Source: Dehalococcoidia bacterium (GTDB taxonomy: Bacteria > Chloroflexota > Dehalococcoidia > Lucifugimonadales > Australimonadaceae). Taken from it: a stretch of 64,000 nucleotides of DNA. The notes under the pieces were generated by a model. It saw nothing but the letters and a program-made list of their open reading frames with translations. It did no database searches and was not told the DNA's origin. Both the position numbers and the translations under genes were made by a program. Position 1 is the stretch's first letter. Every line of letters starts with the position of its first letter. Positions 56,809-64,000 of the stretch are shown one piece after another. The stretch covers positions 124,001 to 188,000 of the forward strand of contig JAJEFD010000017.1 of NCBI GenBank assembly GCA_022820645.1, in the 5' to 3' direction.

Positions 56809-58530
56809 CTAGCCCGCCGCTCCGTTCCCGTTCTTCCCCTTCTCGTAACGGGAGTTGCGGACGACCTGACCGGGAAGCGCGCCCGTGTGCACGCCGTCTT
56901 CCAGCAGCACCTGCCCGTTGACGATGGTGTACGGGATGCCGTGCGCCACCTGCTTGAGCCGCATCGAGCCGCCGGGGAGGTCGTAGGCTTCCTCCGACGG
57001 GTCGAGACCGAGGTTCTCGTAGTCCATCACGAGCACGTCGGCCTTGCTGCCGGGGGTGAGCCTGCCACGCCCCGGTGTGCCGAAGATGTCCGCAGGGAAC
57101 GAGGTGAGGCGCCGCACGCCCTCCTCTACCGGCATGATGCCCTTGTCGCGCACCCAGTGGCTGAGGAAGTGCACGCCGTAGCCGTAACCGCCCTCCCGCA
57201 CGACGTGCGCGCCGGAGTCCGAGAGGCCGATGAGAGTGTGCTCGTCGTTGAGGATGGCGGCCATCGCCGCGTCGTCGTTGTTCTGCTGGTTGCGGGCGCA
57301 CCACGTCTTCATCTCCTCCTCGACCGCGAGGTCGAGGAAGGCGTCCATCGCGCTGATGCCGCGCTGCGCGCCAAGCTCGGCGGCGGTCATGCCCGCGAGT
57401 CCCTTGTTCTTCTCCAGCGCGGGCTTGACGATGACGACGTGGTCCCACCGCCCCGAGAATCCGAGCGCGGTGGTGTCGCTGCGCTCCGCGACCTCCTTCG
57501 CGAGCTGCGAGCGCAGCGAGGCGTCGGCGAACGCTGCGACGCGCTCCTCCGTGCTGCTGTTCATGATGCGCTTCCAGGTGGGCATGAAGTTGAAGAACTC
57601 CGCGCTGTCCATCTGGAAGAAGCGCAGGCCCGGGCGCGGGTTGATCTGCGGGTAGATGCGCGCCGAGGTGTTGGAAGCAACGTCCGCGAGGTGGGCGAGA
57701 TGCTCCCGCCACTTGTCCGGGCGGAGCACGCTCTGCGTGATGGAGAGGTAGGTCACCGGGCGCCCGCTGATCTCCGACATCTTCGTGCAGATGCCCTCGG
57801 TCAATTCGAGGTCCGTCGGGTCGCCGACCTGGATGACGCCGGTGTCGAGGTCGCGCAGCGCACCGGCGACGGCGTACAGCTCGTCGATGGAGGCGACGTT
57901 CGCGGGGAGGAGCTTGCCGTCCATGCCGGCGTGGCGGGGGTTGCGGTCGAACGATATGCCGAGCGCTCCCGCCTCGATGCTGTCGCGCACCGCAGCCTGT
58001 ATCGCCTCGATCTCGTCGCCGGTGGCCTCGCGCTCCTGGGAGTCGGCGCCCATCACCCAGCGGCGGACCGCGGAGTGGCCGACCATCACGCCGTAGTTGA
58101 TGCCGAGGTTGTCGTCGAGCGAGCCGAGGTAGTCGCCGAACGTGCGCCAGCCCCACGGCACGCCGTTCATCAGCACGTCGTAGGGGATCGCCTCGACCTT
58201 CGCCAGCATCCCGGCGAGCGCGGGCTCGTCGCCCTCGCGCACCGGTGCGAGCGTCAGGGAGCAGTTGCCGCTCACGACAGTCGTGACGCCGTTGTAGCAG
58301 GAGAAGGTGCAGAGCGGGTCGAACGTCACCTGCCCGTCGTAGTGGGTGTGGTGGTCGATGAAGCCGGGGGTGACGACGCAGCCGCTCGCGTCGATCTCGC
58401 GCGACGCCGGGCCGTCGAGCCGTCCCACGGCGGCGACGCGCCCACCCACGATGCCGACGTCGGCAACCTGCGGGGCATCGCCCGTGCCGTCCACCACGAG
58501 GCCGCCCTTGATGAGCAGATCGAACGCCAT
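56809..58530 (-). CDS. D-aminoacylase-like amidohydrolase
   Basis: 573 residues. LIKGGLVVDGTG and GFIDHHTHYDGQ (metal ligands His61 and His63) open the urease-type TIM barrel; SDSGAHVVREGG gives the metal Asp in the C-terminal half; DVLVMDYENLGL and PYTIVNGQVLLEDGVHTGALPG close it. The length and C-terminal sequence match N-acyl-D-amino-acid deacylases (D-aminoacylase). GGTGGAGGTGTGCG precedes the ATG. With the HyuA and HyuB genes upstream it could degrade hydantoins, N-acyl amino acids or related cyclic amides. Confidence 0.88.
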   Translation of the reverse strand: MAFDLLIKGGLVVDGTGDAPQVADVGIVGGRVAAVGRLDGPASREIDASGCVVTPGFIDHHTHYDGQVTFDPLCTFSCYNGVTTVVSGNCSLTLAPVREGDEPALAGMLAKVEAIPYDVLMNGVPWGWRTFGDYLGSLDDNLGINYGVMVGHSAVRRWVMGADSQEREATGDEIEAIQAAVRDSIEAGALGISFDRNPRHAGMDGKLLPANVASIDELYAVAGALRDLDTGVIQVGDPTDLELTEGICTKMSEISGRPVTYLSITQSVLRPDKWREHLAHLADVASNTSARIYPQINPRPGLRFFQMDSAEFFNFMPTWKRIMNSSTEERVAAFADASLRSQLAKEVAERSDTTALGFSGRWDHVVIVKPALEKNKGLAGMTAAELGAQRGISAMDAFLDLAVEEEMKTWCARNQQNNDDAAMAAILNDEHTLIGLSDSGAHVVREGGYGYGVHFLSHWVRDKGIMPVEEGVRRLTSFPADIFGTPGRGRLTPGSKADVLVMDYENLGLDPSEEAYDLPGGSMRLKQVAHGIPYTIVNGQVLLEDGVHTGALPGQVVRNSRYEKGKNGNGAAG

Positions 58531-58610
58531 CGCACACCTCCACCGGAGCGTTGGGCGTATGTTACACCCTGAGGAGGGGGCAGGACGGCAGGTGCCCGGC
58601 GACCCGGGGC

Positions 58611-60296
58611 TCAGTCCGCCAGCGCCTCGGCGACCTCCGCCTCGGTGAGGCCGTAGACCTCCATCGCCTTCTGCGGGGTGATGAGGCCGTCCTGGATGTC
58701 GCCCTTGACGAGTTCGCGGTCGCGCTCGGCGGGAGGCAGAACGCCGCCGCCCCCGCCCGTCTCGATGCTGAACACCTCGCCGGGCTGCATGCCGAGGTTG
58801 GAGGCGATGCCGGGGTAGCGCTCCTCGCGGTCGGTTCCCGGATGCACGACGACGTAGGCGTTCGAGCCGTTGCCGCCGCCCTCCATGCCCGCTGCCTCGC
58901 GCTTGGCCGCGCCGCCTGAGAGACGGCCGCCGGAGCGCACCTTGTATTCGCGCACGTAGCCCGGGCCGCCGCGCGACTTGCCGTCGCCGCCGGTGTCGGG
59001 CAGCACCTCGAAGCGTGTCATGTCGACCGGGAACTCGGACTCGATGATCTCGACGCTCGTGAAGCGTCCGCCGCTGGCGCGCGCCCCGACGCCGGAGAAG
59101 CCGTCGCCGCCGTCGAACGCTCGTGCGCCCGCGTACATCAGCTCGTACTGCACGTACTGCCGGTCGCCGTCGCCCTGGTAGCCGATGACGATGGAGCTCT
59201 GGGTCGAGCCGTGGGCGAGCGTGGGCTGCCCGGCGGCCTTCGCGACGGCGGTCATGATGACGCTCTCGGCGATGGCCATGGTCTTGGAGTAGAAGCCGAC
59301 AGGCCCGGGGAACTCCGGCGAGATGATGCTGCCGGGGCGGAAGCGGCATTCGATCGCGTTCGCGAGGCCGTGGTTGATGGGGAGGTAGGGGTCGGTCATG
59401 CAGATGACGCCGTTGTAGACGAGGCCGCGGATGAACGGCTCGCGGACGTTGATGGGGGCGGCGGCCTGGTCGCCGGTAGCGGTGAAGTCGACGATGAGCC
59501 GGTCGCCCTCCTTGATGGCGGCGGCGTGGAGACGGATGGGCTTGCCGGGGTTCGAGGGGTCGTCCACCCAGGTCTCGGACTCGCTGACGCCGTCCTTCCA
59601 GTGGGAGATGTACTCGCGGGCCTGCTGCTCCGTTCGCTCGCCGAGGTCCTCGAACATCTGGAGGAGGGTGTCCTTGCCGTAGGTGCGGAGGGCGTCCTTC
59701 ACGCGTTCCTCGCCGATGGTGAAACAGACGCCGGCCTTGGCGGAGAGGTCGCCGATCATCATCTCCGGCACGCGGCTGTTGGCGCGCACGAACGACGCGG
59801 TGTCCTGCACGAGTTCGTAGTTGCGCATGTAGCGCACCGGCATGATCTGCAGGCCCTCGCCGAAGATGTCGCGGGAGGTGGCGTTGCGGCTGCCCGCAGA
59901 CACCCCGCCGATGTCGGGCGTGTGCCCCATGCTGGCGGCGAACCCGATGACCTCGTTCTCGTGGAAGATGGGGGTCATGATGACCATGTCGTTGGCGTGG
60001 GGGCATCCGCTGTAGTAGGGGTGGTTCGCGAGGAAGGCGTCGCCCGCGGCCATGTCGTCGAGGCTGTAGAACTGCAGCAGCCCCTTGATCGACTCCGGGT
60101 AGGCGGCCATGTGTCCCGGGTGGAACGACTGACCGACGAGCCGCCCCTGCCTGTCGAGCACGCCGCAGCTGAAGTCGTGCGACTCGCGGACGATGGTCGA
60201 GTAGCCGGTGCGGAAGACCGCCTTCTCCATCTCGCGGACGATGCCGTCCAGCCGTGCCCTCAGGACTTCGTAGGTGATGGGGTCTACGCGTGCCAC
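58611..60296 (-). CDS. HyuB-type hydantoinase/oxoprolinase subunit
   Basis: 561 residues. DPITYEVLRARLDGIVREM, RESHDFSCGVLDRQG, LANHPYYSGCPHANDMVIM and GHTPDIGGVSAGSRN are hallmarks of hydantoinase B. GDGFSGVGARASGGRF and GGGGVLPPAERD lie in the C-terminal part. It lacks the extra length of the HyuB in the ketone-carboxylase-like operon, and no gamma-like gene is near it, so it is more likely an ATP-dependent amidase (hydantoinase or 5-oxoprolinase type). It starts 13 bases after the HyuA stop. Confidence 0.9.
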   Translation of the reverse strand: MARVDPITYEVLRARLDGIVREMEKAVFRTGYSTIVRESHDFSCGVLDRQGRLVGQSFHPGHMAAYPESIKGLLQFYSLDDMAAGDAFLANHPYYSGCPHANDMVIMTPIFHENEVIGFAASMGHTPDIGGVSAGSRNATSRDIFGEGLQIMPVRYMRNYELVQDTASFVRANSRVPEMMIGDLSAKAGVCFTIGEERVKDALRTYGKDTLLQMFEDLGERTEQQAREYISHWKDGVSESETWVDDPSNPGKPIRLHAAAIKEGDRLIVDFTATGDQAAAPINVREPFIRGLVYNGVICMTDPYLPINHGLANAIECRFRPGSIISPEFPGPVGFYSKTMAIAESVIMTAVAKAAGQPTLAHGSTQSSIVIGYQGDGDRQYVQYELMYAGARAFDGGDGFSGVGARASGGRFTSVEIIESEFPVDMTRFEVLPDTGGDGKSRGGPGYVREYKVRSGGRLSGGAAKREAAGMEGGGNGSNAYVVVHPGTDREERYPGIASNLGMQPGEVFSIETGGGGGVLPPAERDRELVKGDIQDGLITPQKAMEVYGLTEAEVAEALAD

Positions 60297-60309
60297 GGCG
60301 GTACCTCCC

Positions 60310-62364
60310 TTACGTCACGTCGATGATGATGTTGAGATAGTCGTCCACGAGGGCGCGCTGGCCGGGGTAGACGACGGTTGTCGAGTCCAACTGGTCAACG
60401 ATGGCCGGGCCGTCGAAGCGATGGCTGGGTGCGAGGAGGGCGCGGTCGTAGACGGGACACGGGACCATGCCCTGGGCGCTGTCGAAGCAGACGTCCCGCT
60501 CGCCCACGCGCGCGACGCGGGAGTCGGTGTCGGCGTGCGCCTGCCGCTTGAGCGTCGCCTTGGGAACTACGGCCGAGGCGCGCAGCCGGTAGTTGACGGC
60601 TTCCGCTTCTTCGTCAGCCGCGGCATGGCCGAACATCTGCTCGTGGGTCGCGTCGAACCGCGACCGCGCGGCGGTCACGTCCTGCTGCGAGACCTGGCTG
60701 TCGGATCCCAGCGGGATGGTGAGTTCGTAGCCTTGGCCGAGGTAGCGGATGTCTATGCCGAACTCGAGCCGCAGCTGGTCCAGCGCATAGCCCTCCGACG
60801 TGAACTCGGCCTCGGCCTGCGCACGGAGGTCCTGCATGATGGCGGTCAGCTCGACTGCGTCCAGCTCGGACATGAGGCGGAGGCGGGAGCGGACGTAGTC
60901 GTGGCGGGGGTCGGCCATGAGCAGGCCGAGCGCGGAGGTAACGCCGGGCGCGGGTGGGACGATGACTTTCGACATCTTGAGGTCGGCGGCGAGCCTGCCC
61001 GACGGAACCGGGCCTGCTCCGCCGAAGGCCACGAGCACGAAGTCGCGCAGGTCGTAGCCCTGCTCCGTGGAGACGGCGCGGATGCCCTCCTCCATCTTCG
61101 CGTTGATGATGCGGATGATGCCTTCCGCCGTTTCCAGCGTGCCGAGCCCCAACCGGCCGGCCATCTCCGCGATGGCGCGCTCCGCGCCGTCCCGGTCGAG
61201 GCTCACGCGCCCGGCGAGCTTTGACTCCGGGTTCAGGAAGCCGAGCACGAGGTTCGCATCGGTGACGGTCGGTTGCACGCCGCCCTTCCCGTAGGCCACA
61301 GGGCCGGGGTCGGCGCCTGCGCTCTCCGGGCCGACGCGCAGCCCGCCGCCGGACTCGACGGTCGCGATGGTGCCGCCGCCCGCGCCGATGGTGTTGATCA
61401 TCAGCATGGGAACGGCCAGTTCCCAGTCGCCGATGCGTCCGCTCGTCGTTTCGAGCACGCGGCCCTGCTGGCCCAGCGCGATGTCCGTGCTGGTGCCTCC
61501 CATGTCCAGCGAGACGACGTTATCGAAACCCGCCGTTGACGCAACGGCCATCGCCGCCATCGCTCCGGCGCACGGGCCGGAGAGGACGGTCGTCACCGGC
61601 GTCACGCTCCCGATGCGGGCGACGCCGCCGTTGCTCTGCATCACGTAGAGGGCGTCGCTCGTCACCTGCTCCGCGCGGACGCGCTCCTCCAGCGTAGCGA
61701 GGTAGGTGCCCATCTTCGGAGATATGTAGGCGTTCGCAACCGTCGTGCTGAGACGGGGGAACTCGCGCATCTGGGGCAGCACCTTCGAGGAGAGCGAGAC
61801 CGTCGTGCCGGGCAGTTCGCGCTCGATGATCTCGGCGATGCGCTCCTCATGGTCCGGGTTCAGGAAGGAGAAGAGGAGGACGACGGCGATGGACTCGACG
61901 CCCCGCCGCCCGAGGGAGCGTACGGCTTCCACGGCGGCGTCCTCATCCAGCGGCACGACGGCCTCGCCCTTGTAGTTCACGCGCTCCTTCGCCTCGCGGC
62001 GGTAGCGCGGAAGCACGGGCGGCTTCTTCTCCACGTAGACGCTCGTAGCGCGCGAGGAGTCTTCGCTGGGCGCGAGGTGCCAGACATCGTTGATCGCGCC
62101 GAAGCCTTCGGTGACGAACAGGCCCACGTGGGCGCCCGCGCCGGTGAGCAGCGCGTTCGTGCCGACCGTGGTGCCGTGGGAGAGGGAGAGCACGTCGGAT
62201 GGAGCGACGCCGTTGGCGAACGTTTCACGGATACCGTCGATGATCGCCCTGCCGGGTTCGTCGGGTGTGGATGGGAGTTTCAGCACGGAGAGCGCGCCGG
62301 TGTCCTGGTCCAGGACGACCATGTCCGTGAACGTGCCGCCGGTGTCTACTGCGATCGCCTTCAT
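60310..62364 (-). CDS. HyuA-type hydantoinase/oxoprolinase subunit
   Basis: 684 residues. AVDTGGTFTDMVVLD is the first phosphate-binding motif, SLDMGGTSTDIALG the second; GAGGGTIATVESGGG and AFGGAGPVPSG follow. It pairs with the HyuB encoded next. The operon order HyuA, HyuB, amidohydrolase, three EamA transporters, MFS suggests ATP-driven ring opening followed by deacylation and transport. A weak AGGACCG lies before the ATG. The divergent plsY gene starts about 117 bases away, with an inverted repeat between. Confidence 0.91.
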   Translation of the reverse strand: MKAIAVDTGGTFTDMVVLDQDTGALSVLKLPSTPDEPGRAIIDGIRETFANGVAPSDVLSLSHGTTVGTNALLTGAGAHVGLFVTEGFGAINDVWHLAPSEDSSRATSVYVEKKPPVLPRYRREAKERVNYKGEAVVPLDEDAAVEAVRSLGRRGVESIAVVLLFSFLNPDHEERIAEIIERELPGTTVSLSSKVLPQMREFPRLSTTVANAYISPKMGTYLATLEERVRAEQVTSDALYVMQSNGGVARIGSVTPVTTVLSGPCAGAMAAMAVASTAGFDNVVSLDMGGTSTDIALGQQGRVLETTSGRIGDWELAVPMLMINTIGAGGGTIATVESGGGLRVGPESAGADPGPVAYGKGGVQPTVTDANLVLGFLNPESKLAGRVSLDRDGAERAIAEMAGRLGLGTLETAEGIIRIINAKMEEGIRAVSTEQGYDLRDFVLVAFGGAGPVPSGRLAADLKMSKVIVPPAPGVTSALGLLMADPRHDYVRSRLRLMSELDAVELTAIMQDLRAQAEAEFTSEGYALDQLRLEFGIDIRYLGQGYELTIPLGSDSQVSQQDVTAARSRFDATHEQMFGHAAADEEAEAVNYRLRASAVVPKATLKRQAHADTDSRVARVGERDVCFDSAQGMVPCPVYDRALLAPSHRFDGPAIVDQLDSTTVVYPGQRALVDDYLNIIIDVT

Positions 62365-62428
62365 ATCGGTCCTGTATCAGCGGGGATGAACGTCGGCAGG
62401 CTATCACAGCCCGCACTCGACGGGCAGT

Positions 62429-62475
62429 GCGCCTCTTCAGGCGCCGCGAAGAGGCGCCCGGGCGTACGCTAGACT
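62429..62475 (+). promoter_or_regulatory. 10-bp inverted repeat and -10 element upstream of plsY
   Basis: GCGCCTCTTC (62429-62438) and GAAGAGGCGC (62448-62457) form a perfect 10-bp inverted repeat with a 9-base loop. TAGACT (62470-62475) is a -10 candidate 6 bases before the plsY ATG. The expected -35 position falls in the right arm, so a protein bound to the repeat would block the promoter. Confidence 0.5.
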
Positions 62476-62481
62476 ACGCTC

Positions 62482-63042
62482 ATGCCGGTCTACGCTGCGG
62501 TTGCGGTCTCCATCGTCGCCGGTTATCTGCTCGGTTCGCTCCCGTGGGCGTACCTGGCCGCACGGCGGAAGGGCATCGCCATCGGCGAGGTGGACACACG
62601 GATAGCGGGGACGGCCAACGTATTCCGGCAGGTCGGGCGTCGGTGGGGAGTGCTGGTGTTCGTAGGGGACGCCGGCAAGGGCGCAGCCGCAGTCGCCCTG
62701 GCGAACGCTGTCGGCGCGGAGGACGCACTCGCCCTTCCCGCGCTCGCTGCGGCTATGGCGGGGCACAACTGGCCGTTGCTGGGGTTGTCACGGCTGCCGG
62801 GCGGCGTGGGACTCGCGACGCTTGCAGGCGGATGTTTCGGCGCTGCGTGGCTGATCGCCCTGCCGTCGATGGCGCTGGGAGTCGCGATGATCTTCGTGTT
62901 GCGGAACACGGGCGTCGGAGCGGGGTTCGGACTCGCGCTCTACGCCGTGCTGGGATTCGTCACGGGGCTGGACCTGCTGCTGATGGGCGGACTCGCGGCC
63001 CTGGGCGTGCTGGTGGTGGCGTGGGCGAAGGTGCGGCGGTAG
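62482..63042 (+). CDS. plsY: acyl-phosphate:glycerol-3-phosphate acyltransferase (PlsY)
   Basis: 186 residues. YLLGSLPWAYLAARRKG, DTRIAGTANVFRQVG (the G-x-x-N-V-x-R loop that binds the phosphate) and GDAGKGAAAVA are the three conserved PlsY loops; MAGHNWPLLG is the His-containing loop. Four to five hydrophobic segments give the usual integral-membrane form. It makes lysophosphatidic acid from acyl phosphate in phospholipid synthesis. No ribosome binding site is seen; a -10 six bases upstream suggests a leaderless mRNA. Confidence 0.9.
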   Translation: MPVYAAVAVSIVAGYLLGSLPWAYLAARRKGIAIGEVDTRIAGTANVFRQVGRRWGVLVFVGDAGKGAAAVALANAVGAEDALALPALAAAMAGHNWPLLGLSRLPGGVGLATLAGGCFGAAWLIALPSMALGVAMIFVLRNTGVGAGFGLALYAVLGFVTGLDLLLMGGLAALGVLVVAWAKVRR

Positions 63043-63057
63043 GGCTGGAAGCAGCCC

Positions 63058-64000
63058 CTACCAGAAAGACGACTCTTCCGCATGAGCCTTGTCAGGCGTT
63101 GCGTAGCTGATGCCAACGTCGTCGTACGCGGACGCCCCCAGCAGTCCGGTGAAATCGCTGGACCTCATGCTGGCCGCGCGCTTCGGGAAGAGCTTCCCCA
63201 TCAGCCGCTTGTACCGGACGTCCATGCGGAACAGCGGAAGCACGCCGAAGGTCTGGTGCCGGGGGTACCTCAGGTCGCGCGCCATCTCCTTGCCGATCAG
63301 GGCGCTCGACACGTGGTACACGTATTTCGCAAGTCCGCGCCGTTGTTCCGGGTCCGACTGTCCGATAACCAGAGGCGCCGCATTGACGAGCGCGTTCGCC
63401 ATGACGACCGATTCGAGGCCCGGCGGCGGTTCACACATGAGCCCTGCCTCGTCGTACGCCGACGCCCCGAGCATGCCGGTGAAGTCGTTCTGCCTCATCC
63501 GGGCGGCATAATTGGGGAAGAGCCTGGCCATCAGGTGCTTGTACCGGACATCCAATCGGAACAGCGGCAGCACGCCGAACGTGTTGCGCTTCGGGTACCG
63601 CAGGGCGGTGGCCATCTCCTTGCCGATGAGGGCGCCGGATACGTTGTAGACGTACTTCGCCAGGCTGCGCCGCCGGGAAGGGTCCGCGATCCCGACAACC
63701 ACCGGCGCCGAGTTCTCCAGCGCGTTCGCCATCGCGATGGATTCGAGATCGATAGGAGGCTCGCACATACGGCCGACGTCGAACGTCCTCAGCGCGTCGG
63801 CCTCGTCGCGGTAGAGGATGGCCTCGGGGATGCCCATGACATGCCCTGTCTGCCGCCATACCTGCATGAAACTCGCCCTCTCCTCATCGCTGAACTGGGC
63901 GCCCAGTCTCTTGGCATGGTAGAGCAGCCGCGCCGAGAAAGCGGAGATGGCAAAGCCCAGGTGCGCGGAGCTGACCGGCACTCCCCATGCCTCTCCATCC
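63058..64000 (-). CDS. MpaB-like oxygenase-family protein with internal duplication (5' truncated)
   Basis: The frame enters from the right window edge (DGEAWGVPVSSAHLG...) and runs to a stop at 63058; at least 313 residues are visible. The first part (AFSARLLYHAKRLGAQFS, WRQTGHVMGIPEAIL) resembles the C-terminal half of MpaB/rubber-oxygenase-like (DUF2236) proteins. Then two repeats of exactly 110 residues follow (63768-63439 and 63438-63109), each starting MCEPP and ending SAYD-x-x-G; about 70% of residues are the same by eye. Family proteins normally carry one such C-terminal unit. Function uncertain; oxygenase by family. Confidence 0.75.
   Translation of the reverse strand, partial: DGEAWGVPVSSAHLGFAISAFSARLLYHAKRLGAQFSDEERASFMQVWRQTGHVMGIPEAILYRDEADALRTFDVGRMCEPPIDLESIAMANALENSAPVVVGIADPSRRRSLAKYVYNVSGALIGKEMATALRYPKRNTFGVLPLFRLDVRYKHLMARLFPNYAARMRQNDFTGMLGASAYDEAGLMCEPPPGLESVVMANALVNAAPLVIGQSDPEQRRGLAKYVYHVSSALIGKEMARDLRYPRHQTFGVLPLFRMDVRYKRLMGKLFPKRAASMRSSDFTGLLGASAYDDVGISYATPDKAHAEESSFW

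Noticed and set aside
55979..60006. Very long minus-strand open frames joining EamA, amidohydrolase and HyuB genes
   Set aside because: These are extensions through out-of-frame parts of neighbouring genes. The real starts at 58530 and elsewhere have ribosome binding sites and family-typical N termini; there is no fusion.

Overview
The window is high-GC bacterial DNA with dense, mostly monocistronic-looking catabolic genes, four tRNA genes and no rRNA. Gene content (CaiB-type CoA-transferase, MmgE/PrpD, two HyuA/HyuB sets, luciferase-like and F420/DDN-like proteins, a Rieske oxygenase, many amidohydrolases and alpha/beta hydrolases, a Cys form of the UXX-star glutaredoxin group) together with dispersed GTCATTCCCGC and CATGTTGAGC...ATCTCTCGG repeats suggests a Chloroflexota genome, perhaps of the Dehalococcoidia/SAR202 type. 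This taxonomic call is inference only; no marker gene in the window proves it.

Layout. 1-12.2 kb: housekeeping and general metabolism (PfkB kinase, methyltransferase, MetE-like protein, GNAT, dienelactone hydrolase, quinone oxidoreductase, acyl-CoA dehydrogenase), a row of three related secreted proteins (7937-9839), an alcohol dehydrogenase, a monothiol glutaredoxin-like protein and a 1-Cys peroxiredoxin. tRNA-Asp, tRNA-Asn and tRNA-Ala lie at 11.3-12.6 kb. 12.6-18.9 kb: a luciferase-like oxidoreductase followed by a complete Liv-type ABC importer (binding lipoprotein, two permeases, two ATPases); the first permease is oversized. 18.9-29.7 kb (minus strand): an eight-gene operon whose genes overlap at almost every junction: thiolase-like, DUF35 Zn-ribbon/OB protein, acetone-carboxylase-gamma-like protein, HyuA, HyuB, second HyuA, CaiB CoA-transferase, MmgE/PrpD. 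It matches the alpha, alpha', beta, gamma make-up of the acetophenone carboxylase core and is the best candidate here for an undescribed carboxylation/activation/cleavage pathway. It ends 6 bases from the end of the converging Liv operon.

29.9-32.2 kb: a compact restriction-modification island (m5C methyltransferase, Eco29kI-like GIY-YIG endonuclease, Vsr) with lower-GC sequence than its neighbours, followed by a gene-free stretch with a perfect 20-bp inverted repeat. 32.6-41.9 kb: dehydrogenases, tRNA-Leu, a DDN-like protein, a VOC protein, an amidohydrolase, a MerR/TipAS regulator with a textbook 19-bp-spacer promoter, a Rieske oxygenase and an NTF2-like protein. 41.9-45.3 kb: four tandem alpha/beta-hydrolase paralogs. 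45.4-49.7 kb: two amidohydrolase-2 proteins, a dehalogenase-like hydrolase, a 41-residue membrane protein and a sugar-nucleotide epimerase. 49.7-54 kb: three MFS transporters and a small membrane protein. 54-62.4 kb (minus strand): HyuA, HyuB, a D-aminoacylase-like amidohydrolase and three tandem EamA-type transporters, read as one unit. 62.4-64 kb: plsY behind an inverted repeat, and a 5'-truncated MpaB-like protein made of two exact-length 110-residue repeats.

Several genes (GNAT, DNA methyltransferase, plsY, merR-like) have a -10 hexamer 6-9 bases before the start codon, so leaderless transcripts are likely used in this organism. All functional assignments rest on reading motifs in the translated sequence; no database search was possible.
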